Below are positions 1-5,788 of a stretch of 14,597 nt of DNA, piece by piece. The position numbers and the translations under genes were made by a program. Numbering within the stretch: the first letter of the stretch is position 1; every line of letters starts with the position of its first letter. The notes beneath the pieces were generated by a model. It searched no databases. It saw only the letters and a program-made list of their open reading frames with translations, and had not been told where the DNA came from. This DNA comes from Scleromatobacter sp045810285 (GTDB lineage: Bacteria > Pseudomonadota > Gammaproteobacteria > Burkholderiales > Burkholderiaceae_C): the NCBI GenBank assembly GCA_045810285.1, contig JBJMWE010000218.1:1-14597 (forward strand), given 5' to 3'.

Positions 1-16
1 CGGCGGAGCCGGATCC
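1..16. repeat. partial copy of the intergenic repeat, cut by the window edge
   Basis: The first 16 bases are identical to positions 77-92, which lie inside the fuller repeat copy at 22-137. This suggests that another copy of the same element ends just inside the left window boundary, so the elements may be arranged in tandem here. It is too short to say more. Confidence 0.5.
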
Positions 17-21
17 TTGTG

Positions 22-137
22 CCCCCACGGTCGCTCGCGCTCCCTGCCCCCCGAGGGGGCCGGCCGCGAGCGGCCCGGCGGAGCCGGATCCGCCGCTCCC
101 TCGAAATTCGATTGAACCGCTTGAGCGGCAGCGCCGG
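22..137. repeat. dispersed GC-rich intergenic repeat, copy A
   Basis: This stretch shares several long blocks with 1355-1490: CCCCACGGTCGCT, CGCGCTCCCTGCCCC, a GGCCGGCCGCGAGCGGCC core, AGCCGGATCCGCCGCTCCCTCGA and GCGGCAGCGCCGG. The core contains the perfect palindrome GGCCGCGAGCGGCC (62-75), so the RNA or single strand could fold into a hairpin. Copy A lacks about 20 bases near its left end that copy B has. It encodes nothing convincing. Repeats of this type are scattered between genes in Comamonadaceae; their role is unknown. Confidence 0.7.
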
Positions 138-215
138 AGAAAGGCAGACCAGTTCCTGCATGCGACGCAAGGTCGCGAAAGATGTCGGGCCGCCGGGCAA
201 CGCCACTCAAATGTC

Positions 216-237
216 ATCCTGCGCGTAGTCGCAGGAT
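216..237. repeat. short hairpin repeat (REP-like)
   Basis: ATCCTGCG (216-223) and CGCAGGAT (230-237) form a perfect 8-bp stem around a 6-base loop. The surrounding sequence, TGTCATCCTGCG with GCAGGATCC, has the look of a widespread short intergenic palindrome whose translation gives a spurious GSCDYAQDD-like peptide. No gene is supported around it. I found no second copy in this window. Confidence 0.55.
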
Positions 238-324
238 CCACGCATCGCCGCCAAGTACCTCTGCGCGGCGCCATTCCTTGGCACCGTGCCCGGGATCGCC
301 CATTCGGTCGAAAGACCATTTCTA

Positions 325-353
325 TTGTGTGCAATTCGATTGCGCGCTATATT
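325..353 (+). promoter_or_regulatory. ohrR promoter, predicted to give a leaderless mRNA
   Basis: A TTGTGT -35 hexamer (325-330) and a TATATT -10 hexamer (348-353) are separated by exactly 17 bases. Transcription would be expected to begin about 7 bases after the -10, at 360-361, which is the A of the ohrR ATG. No Shine-Dalgarno sequence lies upstream of that ATG, consistent with leaderless translation. The start site is inferred from spacing. Confidence 0.65.
327..347. promoter_or_regulatory. candidate OhrR operator in the promoter spacer
   Basis: GCAATTCGATTGC (331-343) is an inverted repeat with perfect 5-bp arms. Extended to 327-347 the arms match at 7 of 9 positions. It fills the spacer between the -35 and -10 hexamers, so a bound dimer would block RNA polymerase. 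OhrR proteins bind AT-cored inverted repeats next to their own genes and are released when organic peroxide oxidises their cysteine. Assignment to OhrR rests on position and symmetry. Confidence 0.6.
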
Positions 354-360
354 TCGTTCC

Positions 361-846
361 ATGCCTCGCGCCAACCCCTCCTCCACCGCTGCTGCCGATG
401 ACCGGGCCGATGCCTGGCTCGCGCTCGACAGGCAGCTGTGCTTCGCGCTGTACTCGGCGTCGCTGGCGATGACCAAGGTCTACAAGCCGCTGCTGGCGCC
501 GCTGGGGCTCACCTACCCCCAGTACCTGGTCATGCTGGCGCTGTGGGAGCACGACGGCCAGTCGGTGAGCACGCTCGGCGACAGGCTCGCGCTGGATTCC
601 GGCACGCTCACGCCGCTGCTCAAGCGCCTGGAGGCGCAGGGCCGCATCAGCCGCGAGCGCGACGTCCAGGACGAGCGCCGCGTCATCGTGCGCCTCGCGC
701 CCGCCGGCCGCCAGCTCAAGGCGCAGGCGCGCCGCATCCCGCAGGAGATCGGGCGCGCCTCGGGCTGCGAGCTGTCCGAGATCATGGACCTCACGCGCCA
801 GCTCACCGCCATGCGCGACGCGCTGGCCAGGCAAGCCGAGCACTGA
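361..846 (+). CDS. ohrR: OhrR, MarR-family organic-peroxide-sensing repressor
   Basis: A 161-residue cytoplasmic DNA-binding repressor that controls ohr. The MarR winged-helix fold is evident: the helix-turn-helix lies around residues 65-92 (SVSTLGDRLALDSGTLTPLLKRL), followed by a wing with DERRVIVRL around 104-112. The peroxide-sensing cysteine is Cys27 in the RQLCFALYSAS motif typical of OhrR, and a second cysteine, Cys136, fits the two-cysteine subclass (Xanthomonas type) in which oxidation yields an intersubunit disulfide. Tyr52 and Tyr55 lie in the usual TYPQYLV segment. The frame is open upstream to 286, but the ATG at 361 gives the normal family length and sits at the predicted transcription start. 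ohr follows after 67 bases on the same strand, so the pair is probably one autoregulated operon. Confidence 0.93.
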   Translation: MPRANPSSTAAADDRADAWLALDRQLCFALYSASLAMTKVYKPLLAPLGLTYPQYLVMLALWEHDGQSVSTLGDRLALDSGTLTPLLKRLEAQGRISRERDVQDERRVIVRLAPAGRQLKAQARRIPQEIGRASGCELSEIMDLTRQLTAMRDALARQAEH

Positions 847-913
847 CCGACCGTTTTCCCTTCCGCGCGCATCGGCGCGCATCCCCCGCCCCATCCAACC
901 CAAGGAGCACACC

Positions 914-1354
914 ATGGCCTCTCCCGAAAACATCCTGTACACCGGCACCGCCACCGCTACCGGCGGCCGCGCCGGCACCGCCAAGTCGTCGGACGGCGTG
1001 CTGAGCGTCACGCTGACCACGCCCAAGCAGCTCGGCGGCGACGGCGCGCCCGGCACCAACCCCGAGCAGATGTTCGCGGCCGGCTACTCGGCCTGCTTCA
1101 TCGGCGCGATGAAGGCCGTGGCCTCCGGCATGACCGGCGGCCCGAAGATCGCCCTGCCGGCCGACGTGTCGATCACGTCCGACGTCGGCATCGGCCCGAT
1201 CCCCGGCGGCTTCGGCATCAAGGTCGCGATGCGCATCTCGGTCCCCGGCATGGACAAGGCCGCGGCCGAAGCACTGGTCCAGGCCGCGCACCAGGTGTGC
1301 CCGTACTCGAACGCCACCCGCGGCAACATCGACGTGTCCCTCACGGTCATTTGA
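914..1354 (+). CDS. ohr: Ohr, organic hydroperoxide resistance thiol peroxidase
   Basis: This 146-residue OsmC/Ohr-family enzyme reduces organic and fatty-acid hydroperoxides to alcohols in the cytoplasm. In the family, electrons come from lipoylated proteins. The active-site pair is present: peroxidatic Cys61 in GYSACFIGAM and resolving Cys129 in VCPYSNATRGN. The conserved Arg19 (GGRAG) and Glu51 (NPEQMF) that form the catalytic salt-bridge network are also visible. The length is standard for the family. The start is supported by AAGGAG at 902-907, six bases before the ATG. It is the second gene after ohrR and is most likely induced by peroxide through loss of OhrR binding. A repeat copy begins directly at the stop codon. 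Confidence 0.97.
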   Translation: MASPENILYTGTATATGGRAGTAKSSDGVLSVTLTTPKQLGGDGAPGTNPEQMFAAGYSACFIGAMKAVASGMTGGPKIALPADVSITSDVGIGPIPGGFGIKVAMRISVPGMDKAAAEALVQAAHQVCPYSNATRGNIDVSLTVI

Positions 1355-1490
1355 GCCCCACGGTCGCTTCCCCCGGAGGGGAGGCTTCGCGCGCGCTCCC
1401 TGCCCCGAGGGGCCGGCCGCGAGCGGCCCGGCAAAGCCGGATCCGCCGCTCCCTCGACGCTTGTTCGAGACCAGCGAGCGGCAGCGCCGG
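1355..1490. repeat. dispersed GC-rich intergenic repeat, copy B
   Basis: This copy starts immediately after the ohr stop codon and matches copy A (22-137) in the same orientation over most of its length. It includes the palindromic GGCCGCGAGCGGCC core and the AGCCGGATCCGCCGCTCCCTCGA block. It carries an extra segment (about 1368-1390) with a GC hairpin at 1367-1384 (stem including CCCC/GGGG). That hairpin could stabilise or end the ohr transcript, although there is no T-run to make it a standard intrinsic terminator. Confidence 0.7.
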
Positions 1491-1523
1491 CGGCGAGTGG
1501 CCGCCGCGCCCAAGGTCCCCGGA

Positions 1524-1546
1524 CAGGCCCGCCCAGCGCGGGCCTG
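1524..1546. other. perfect 9-bp GC hairpin upstream of the Sel1-like gene
   Basis: CAGGCCCGC (1524-1532) and GCGGGCCTG (1538-1546) are perfect reverse complements around a 5-base loop. No T-run follows. It could be an end-of-transcript structure for ohr or a regulatory palindrome upstream of the next gene, 39 bases ahead of its GTG; the sequence does not decide between these. Confidence 0.4.
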
Positions 1547-1572
1547 CGCGCGTCCGGCGCGCGAGCGTCCCC

Positions 1573-1578
1573 TATCAT
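1573..1578 (+). promoter_or_regulatory. candidate -10 element (TATCAT) for the Sel1-like gene
   Basis: TATCAT ends 6 bases before the GTG start codon at 1585. If it works as a -10 box, transcription would start at or next to the start codon and give another leaderless message, as for ohrR. No good -35 is visible 16-18 bases upstream, so this is weak. Confidence 0.35.
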
Positions 1579-1584
1579 GCGGCG

Positions 1585-2448
1585 GTGCAGAACCGGCTCC
1601 TGCTTCTCGCCGCCACCGTCTCCGCCGCCCTGGTCGGCGGCGCGCTGGTCTACGGGCTCGACCACGGTCCGGCCAGGATCGCGCCGCGCCCCGCGCCCGA
1701 GCCGCCGGCCGTCGCCGTCGCGGCAGCGCCCGCCCCCCTGCCGGAACTCGCGGCATCGGCGCCCGCGCCGGCCAGGCGCGCGTCCTCGGCCCCGGCCGAC
1801 CGCTTCGAATCGCTGGCGCACAAGGTCGATCGCCTGGGCCGCTCGCCCGATCCTGTCGACGCCTTCGCGGCCTACCAGCTGGTGACGGCCTGCGTGTGGG
1901 CGCGCGACCACGAGGGCTGGATGGCGCACCACATCCTGCCGAGCGACCGCGCGCTGCTGCCGACGCCGCAGCAGGCCTGCGGCGACATCGCCTCCGACCA
2001 GATCCAGAGCCGCCTGCGCTGGCTCGAGCGCGCGGCGCTCGCGGGCGTGCACCACGCGGCCACCGAGATGCTGCGCGAGGGCCCCGACGGCCTGGGCCTG
2101 GCCAACTCCGACATCGACGCGCCCGAGAACGCGTCGTGGAAGCAGCGCGTGGACGCCGCGCTCGAGGCCGGCGTGCACACCTGCGACCCCGACTCGCTGG
2201 AGAGCCGCGTCAACGCCTACCAGAACGGCCAGGGCGTGGCGCCCGACCGCACGAAGGCGCTGACCTACTGGGTCGCATACATGGAATGCCGGCGTCGCCT
2301 GGTGGGCCAGCCGAGCGCGATCCTGGCCAATGCCGACAGCGTCACCCAGCGCATGGGCCAGTCGCTGACGGCGGACCAGATCGCGCAGGCCCTGTCCGCC
2401 GGCCACGCGCTTGCGCGCGACGCCCGGCCGCTGCCCGGCGACTCGTAA
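1585..2448 (+). CDS. membrane-anchored periplasmic protein with a Sel1-like segment, function unknown
   Basis: A protein of 287 residues from the GTG start. The N-terminus (about residues 4-23) is a single hydrophobic segment fitting a signal anchor or uncleaved signal. An Ala/Pro-rich linker follows (about 29-70), then a soluble domain from about 72 that would lie in the periplasm. The soluble part has four cysteines (TACVW, QQACGD, VHTCDP, YMECRR), suggesting disulfides. The segment YQNGQGVAPDRTKALTYW resembles the Sel1 repeat consensus, and ALAGVHHAATEMLREG may be a degenerate second unit; such repeats usually mediate protein contacts. GTG was chosen because upstream sequence in this frame runs back into the dispersed repeat and ohr. 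No convincing Shine-Dalgarno is seen. Exact role unknown. Confidence 0.8.
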   Translation: MQNRLLLLAATVSAALVGGALVYGLDHGPARIAPRPAPEPPAVAVAAAPAPLPELAASAPAPARRASSAPADRFESLAHKVDRLGRSPDPVDAFAAYQLVTACVWARDHEGWMAHHILPSDRALLPTPQQACGDIASDQIQSRLRWLERAALAGVHHAATEMLREGPDGLGLANSDIDAPENASWKQRVDAALEAGVHTCDPDSLESRVNAYQNGQGVAPDRTKALTYWVAYMECRRRLVGQPSAILANADSVTQRMGQSLTADQIAQALSAGHALARDARPLPGDS

Positions 2449-2520
2449 GACGCCGCGAGCGCACCAGCCCGGCCGGGGCGGGGCGCCGCGACTCGTTCAC
2501 CGCCTGCGAGGTCCCCGCCC

Positions 2521-3465
2521 TCAGCGCGGGGCAGCCAGCAACGCCAGCTGCAGTTCCACGCGCGCCTGCACGGCGCTGAGCTCGCCGGCGGCTTCGTCGT
2601 CGCTCGCGTCGCGCGGCAACACCGGGCCGAAGACGCAGCGGCTCGCGCGCACGACGCGCACGCCTTCGCCGCGCGCCCGGGCGAGGGCCGCCGCCATCCG
2701 CTCGGACACCGTGCCGTGGCCGGTACCCGCGACGACGATCCCGCCGGTGCCGGCAATGACGGCGTCGTCGACGATGCGCCCGTCCGCGCCGGCGTGGTTC
2801 ATCACGATCTCGACGCGCGGCCACGTCGCCGGATCCGCGGCGATGCGTTCGAGCCCCAGCGCAGCGCCCTCGGGCCACGCGCGGAACTGCCGCACCACGC
2901 CGCCCTCCAGCCGTGCGAGCGGGCCGCAGTCGCTACCGGCGAACGCGACCGTCTGCAGCGTGTGCACCTTGCGCAGGCCGACGGCCGCCCAAGCCGCGCC
3001 GGCGAAGACGACGCTCACGCCCCGCACGCCGGGCGCCTCGGCGAGCGTCACCGCGTCGAGCAGGTTGGCCGGGCCGTCGGCCGACAGCGCGCTGGCCGGC
3101 CGCATCGCCGCGGTCAGCACCAGCGGCTTGGCCGGCGCGAGCACGCGGTGCAGGAAGTACGCGGTCTCCTCGAGGGTGTCCGTGCCGTGCGTGACGACGA
3201 TGCCGGCGACCTCGGGCCGCGCGAGGTGGTGCGCCGCGCGCTGCGCCAGGCGCAGCCACGTGGCCTCGTCCATGTCCTTGCTGTCGATGGCGGCCACCGC
3301 CTCGGCCTCGAGGCGGTGGTCGGCCAGCGCCGGCACGCCCGCGACCAGGGCCTCGACGCCCAGCGCGCCGGCGCGGTAGCCGGTGGTGTCGGTGGCGGCG
3401 GCGGCGGTGCCGGCGATCGTCCCGCCCGTGGCGAGGATCACGACAATCGGCTTGGGGCTTTGCAT
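2521..3465 (-). CDS. L-asparaginase, cytoplasmic type
   Basis: A 314-residue enzyme that hydrolyses L-asparagine to aspartate and ammonia. The family signatures are present: VVILATGGTIAG at the N-terminus with nucleophile Thr16, VVTHGTDTLEET carrying the second catalytic Thr-Asp pair, and the later LRKVHT...AFAGSDCGPL block with the supporting lysine. The mature fold starts at residue 6 and no signal peptide precedes it, so it should be cytoplasmic even though the motifs resemble the AnsB-like family; I therefore give no symbol. The ATG at 3465 is preferred; an in-frame TTG at 3474 would add three residues. It is divergent from lexA with 89 bases between start codons, and those bases hold the LexA-like boxes, so LexA could affect both directions. 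Confidence 0.93.
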   Translation of the reverse strand: MQSPKPIVVILATGGTIAGTAAAATDTTGYRAGALGVEALVAGVPALADHRLEAEAVAAIDSKDMDEATWLRLAQRAAHHLARPEVAGIVVTHGTDTLEETAYFLHRVLAPAKPLVLTAAMRPASALSADGPANLLDAVTLAEAPGVRGVSVVFAGAAWAAVGLRKVHTLQTVAFAGSDCGPLARLEGGVVRQFRAWPEGAALGLERIAADPATWPRVEIVMNHAGADGRIVDDAVIAGTGGIVVAGTGHGTVSERMAAALARARGEGVRVVRASRCVFGPVLPRDASDDEAAGELSAVQARVELQLALLAAPR

Positions 3466-3476
3466 TCTTGGCAACC

Positions 3477-3492
3477 TTGGATAAAAATACAG
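3477..3492 (+). promoter_or_regulatory. LexA (SOS) box-like site 1
   Basis: TTGGATAAAAATACAG matches 12 of 16 positions of an idealised CTGTATATATATACAG SOS box, with a perfect right half (ATACAG) and a degraded left half. It lies two bases upstream of a second box, the same tandem arrangement known for the E. coli lexA promoter although with closer spacing. It also falls inside the probable promoter of the divergent asparaginase. Confidence 0.55.
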
Positions 3493-3494
3493 AC

Positions 3495-3510
3495 CTGTAT
3501 GAACAACCAG
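3495..3510 (+). promoter_or_regulatory. LexA (SOS) box-like site 2
   Basis: CTGTATGAACAACCAG keeps the CTGT-N8-nCAG spacing of the SOS box with one substitution (CCAG for ACAG). It sits 44 bases upstream of the lexA start codon, where autorepression would be expected. Where boxes 1 and 2 meet, ATACAGACCTGTAT (3487-3500) also forms a perfect inverted repeat, which could give an alternative reading of the operator. Confidence 0.65.
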
Positions 3511-3554
3511 ATGCCGGCCGCGGGACGCAAGTCTCCTGGCGGACAGGACGCACC

Positions 3555-4235
3555 ATGGAAGTCGAATCGCCGAAGCTCACCGCCCGCCAGCAGCAGATCC
3601 TCGATCTCGTGCAGAGCGCGATCGAACGCACCGGCGCGCCGCCCACGCGGGCCGAGATCGCCAACGAACTGGGCTTCCGCTCGGCCAACGCGGCGGAGGA
3701 ACACCTCCAGGCCCTGGCGCGCAAGGGCGTCATCGAGCTGGTGGGCGGCACCTCGCGCGGCATCCGCCTGAAGTCTGACACATTGCGCGCGGTCAACGAG
3801 GCGCGCGGGCGCCAGTTCTCGCTGCCGCTGCCCAGCCTCTCGCAGCTCACGCTGCCGCTGGTGGGCCGCGTGGCGGCGGGTTCGCCCATCCTCGCCCAGG
3901 AGCATGTCGAGCAGACGTACCTGCTGGAGGCCTCGATGTTCCCGCGCCGGCCCGACTACCTGCTCAAGGTCAAGGGCATGAGCATGCGCGACGCCGGCAT
4001 CATCGACGGCGACCTGCTGGCGGTGCAGAAGGCCCGCGAGGCGCGCAACGGCCAGATCGTGGTCGCGCGCCTGGGCGACGAGGTCACCGTCAAGCGCTTC
4101 CGCCGCACCCGCACCACCATCGAGCTGCTGCCCGAGAACCCCGATTTCCAGCCCATCATCGTGCCGTTCGGCGACGTCGACTTCGAGCTCGAGGGCATCG
4201 CCGTGGGCTTGGTGCGCAACAACATGACGAGCTGA
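3555..4235 (+). CDS. lexA: LexA, SOS-response repressor and self-cleaving protease
   Basis: A 226-residue repressor of DNA-damage genes that self-cleaves when RecA filaments form. The N-terminal winged helix (about 1-70) includes the motif LTARQQQILDLVQSAI and the recognition region around 31-55 (TRAEIANELGFRSANAAEEHL). A linker rich in Leu/Ser/Pro follows. The C-terminal S24 peptidase domain starts near 100. The scissile bond is Ala108-Gly109 in VGRVAAGSPI, the nucleophile is Ser143 in KGMSMRDAG and the general base is Lys180 in DEVTVKRF. All key residues are intact. The ATG at 3555 gives the usual N-terminus; a TTG further upstream (3468) would place coding sequence over the operators and is rejected. 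Autoregulation through the two boxes at 3477-3510 is expected. Confidence 0.97.
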   Translation: MEVESPKLTARQQQILDLVQSAIERTGAPPTRAEIANELGFRSANAAEEHLQALARKGVIELVGGTSRGIRLKSDTLRAVNEARGRQFSLPLPSLSQLTLPLVGRVAAGSPILAQEHVEQTYLLEASMFPRRPDYLLKVKGMSMRDAGIIDGDLLAVQKAREARNGQIVVARLGDEVTVKRFRRTRTTIELLPENPDFQPIIVPFGDVDFELEGIAVGLVRNNMTS

Positions 4236-4313
4236 GCATGCGGGCCGGCGTGCATCGCCCGTCGCGCCGCGCGCCCGCCGCGCGTGCGCCTGCGCGAGGC
4301 TGAGCAGCGGGCC

Positions 4314-4649
4314 ATGGGCTCCTCGTCGCGCGCGCCTCGCCGCACTGCCATGAAGTCGCCCAAGGCGGCGACGGCCGCCGATTGCCTCGCGCTCGAGCAA
4401 CTGCCCAACGTCGGCCCCGCCATGGCCGCCGACCTGCGGCTTCTGGGCATCCACGCGCCGCAGGCCCTCCAGGGCCGCGACGGCCTGCAGCTCTACCGCG
4501 CGCTGTGCACCGCCACCGGCCACCGCCACGACCCTTGCGTGCTCGACACGCTGCTGGCCATCGTCGATTTCATGGACGGCGCGCCGCCTGCACCGTGGTG
4601 GGCGTACACGCCGCGGCGCAAGGCGATGGTGGGGCAGTTGCGCGACTGA
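4314..4649 (+). CDS. small helix-hairpin-helix protein, Cdd1-like
   Basis: A protein of 111 residues from the ATG at 4314. The segment CLALEQLPNVGPAMAADLRLLGI is a helix-hairpin-helix (LPNVGPAMA) like those that contact DNA backbone. The following YRALCTATGHRHDPCVLDTLLAIVDFMDG and the closing WWAYTPRRK motif fit the Cdd1/'pathogenicity locus' family of about 90-110 residues, whose function is not established. Start choice is uncertain: ATG 4350 gives 99 residues and GTG 4284 gives 121, and none has a strong Shine-Dalgarno. It lies 78 bases after lexA on the same strand. A DNA-binding role next to lexA is suggestive, but no LexA-like box was seen directly in front of it; it could be read from the lexA promoter. 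Confidence 0.85.
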   Translation: MGSSSRAPRRTAMKSPKAATAADCLALEQLPNVGPAMAADLRLLGIHAPQALQGRDGLQLYRALCTATGHRHDPCVLDTLLAIVDFMDGAPPAPWWAYTPRRKAMVGQLRD

Positions 4650-4658
4650 CGCCTTCGC

Positions 4659-4676
4659 GGCCCCCGTCCCGGGGCC
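4659..4676. terminator. GC hairpin between convergent genes, possible bidirectional terminator
   Basis: GGCCCC (4659-4664) and GGGGCC (4671-4676) form a 6-bp stem with a 6-base loop, within the 36-base gap between two convergent stop codons. There is no T-run on either strand, so if it ends transcription it is not a textbook intrinsic terminator. The call rests mainly on position. Confidence 0.35.
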
Positions 4677-4685
4677 TGCGCCGGT

Positions 4686-5654
4686 TCAGGCCTGGTAGAG
4701 CGCGTCCCAGGTCGTGTCGAACGACCACTTCACGCTGCGGATGCCGCGTTCCATCGCCGCGCCCAGCTTGGCGGACGTCTCCACCGTGAGGTTGCCGTCC
4801 ACCAGCATCGGCTGCCAGATCACCAGCCGCGCGCCGTCACTTGCCGGCCGGAACGGGAACGCGACGCGCATGCGCATCGGCATGTCGCCGTAGGTGGCGG
4901 CCAGCACGATCAGCGCGTCCACCCGCTGGCCCTTGCGCTCGGCGAAGCCGGGGTAGCTGAAGACCTGCCAGGGCAGGTCGTTCGGGTTGTTGGACAGCAG
5001 GTGGTCGCCATACTGCACTGCACGACGCAGGTCGCCGCGCTCCATCTCCTGCAGCGTGGTGGGCGAAGCGGCCGTCACCAGCGTCGGCCACATGCCGCGT
5101 CCGTCGGCGGCCAACATCATGTGCCACGAGCCGAGCCGGCCGACGTTGCACATGGCCGTCCACCAGCGCGCCGGGCCGTCGCGCTCCAGCTGCGCCACGA
5201 CGCTGGCGATGAAGTCGCCCGCCCTGAGATCCGTTCCGCCCGGCAGCAACTGACCTTCCAGCCATGCGAGCGGCTTGAACAGCGCCCCCTGCGCCGGCGC
5301 ATCGACCACGAGGCGCGTGGCCGGCGTGTCGTCCAGCGGCGTACCGGTCGGCAACACCACGCGCGCCGAGGCCTGGTCGTGCCAGACGAGCATCGCATGC
5401 GACATGCGGCGCGCGAACTCGATCACGTAGAACACCACCAGCGACTCGAAGTTGCGGCCGGGCACCGTGTCGAGATCCGCGCGGGTGGGCTTGGCGCGCT
5501 CGCGGATCTGCAGCAGCAGCGCATCCAGCCGCTTCAGGCTGTCGGGCGTGAAGTCGAGCTTGGCCTGCTGCAGGGCCTTGGCGTAGGTCCAGCCGCCCTC
5601 GGGCTCGGTGCCGGCGGCGTAGGCAGCGAGGAATTTCTGCGCGAGTTCGTTCAT
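4686..5654 (-). CDS. conserved-looking protein of unknown function, 322 residues
   Basis: I do not recognise this family. The frame is fully open with strong GC bias at third positions, starting at an ATG with MNELAQKFLAAYAAG. It has no signal peptide and no clear membrane segment, so it is probably cytoplasmic. The protein is rich in aromatic residues (WHDQASARVV, RWWTAMCNVGRLGSWHMM, LPWQVFSYPGF), with a hydrophobic stretch LVVFYVIEFARRM near residue 73 that looks like a buried helix. The composition suggests one globular alpha/beta protein with an N-terminal helical part (about 1-60). Upstream bases contain only a weak ribosome-binding candidate (AAGTGA). It is convergent with the helix-hairpin-helix gene and divergent from the glycoside hydrolase gene. 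Confidence 0.8.
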   Translation of the reverse strand: MNELAQKFLAAYAAGTEPEGGWTYAKALQQAKLDFTPDSLKRLDALLLQIRERAKPTRADLDTVPGRNFESLVVFYVIEFARRMSHAMLVWHDQASARVVLPTGTPLDDTPATRLVVDAPAQGALFKPLAWLEGQLLPGGTDLRAGDFIASVVAQLERDGPARWWTAMCNVGRLGSWHMMLAADGRGMWPTLVTAASPTTLQEMERGDLRRAVQYGDHLLSNNPNDLPWQVFSYPGFAERKGQRVDALIVLAATYGDMPMRMRVAFPFRPASDGARLVIWQPMLVDGNLTVETSAKLGAAMERGIRSVKWSFDTTWDALYQA

Positions 5655-5706
5655 GGCGTCACTTTACCGTGGCGGGCAGCGGCGTCGCGCGGCCGCGCTT
5701 GCCCCA

Positions 5707-5735
5707 TTGAGCTGCGCCGCCTCCGGTCCTATAGT
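5707..5735 (+). promoter_or_regulatory. promoter of the GH3 gene
   Basis: TTGAGC (5707-5712) and TATAGT (5730-5735) are separated by 17 bases, a good housekeeping-sigma arrangement and a rare AT-rich point in this region. The expected start is near 5742, leaving a leader of about 47 nt that contains the putative operator and a Shine-Dalgarno sequence. Confidence 0.65.
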
Positions 5736-5748
5736 CGCCATCCGGCAT

Positions 5749-5762
5749 TGGAATCGGTTCCA
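5749..5762. promoter_or_regulatory. LacI/GalR-family-type operator
   Basis: TGGAATCGGTTCCA has perfect 5-bp arms (TGGAA/TTCCA) and a central CG, matching the general TGnAAnCGnTTnCA form of LacI-family operators. It lies about +7 to +20 relative to the inferred start, a classic position for repression by roadblock or start-site occlusion. LacI-family repressors commonly control beta-glucosidase genes. No such regulator gene is in this window, so it would be encoded elsewhere. Confidence 0.6.
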
Positions 5763-5777
5763 GCCAGCAACGACAAC

Positions 5778-5783
5778 AGGGAG
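5778..5783 (+). promoter_or_regulatory. ribosome binding site of the GH3 gene
   Basis: AGGGAG lies five bases before the ATG at 5789 and fixes that start; the following residues form a proper signal peptide. Confidence 0.6.
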
Positions 5784-5788
5784 ACGCG

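Noticed and set aside
207..476. A short minus-strand frame containing RGSCDYAQDD
   Set aside because: This peptide is a typical spurious translation of a dispersed palindromic repeat and overlaps the ohrR promoter and start.
1..1490. ohrR-ohr with flanking repeats as an insertion sequence or composite transposon
   Set aside because: No transposase, no terminal inverted repeats and no target-site duplication are visible; the repeats are direct and of an intergenic type.
1461..2579. A 372-codon plus-strand frame overlapping the Sel1-like gene
   Set aside because: Arg/Ala-rich out-of-frame translation without domains; the GTG 1585 frame has a membrane segment, Sel1 similarity and proper third-position GC.
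3468..3554. Upstream TTG start for LexA
   Set aside because: It would make the two LexA boxes coding sequence and add 29 atypical residues before the conserved N-terminus.
4659..4676. Standard intrinsic terminator
   Set aside because: The hairpin is short and no T-run follows on either strand, so it is listed only as a possible terminator.
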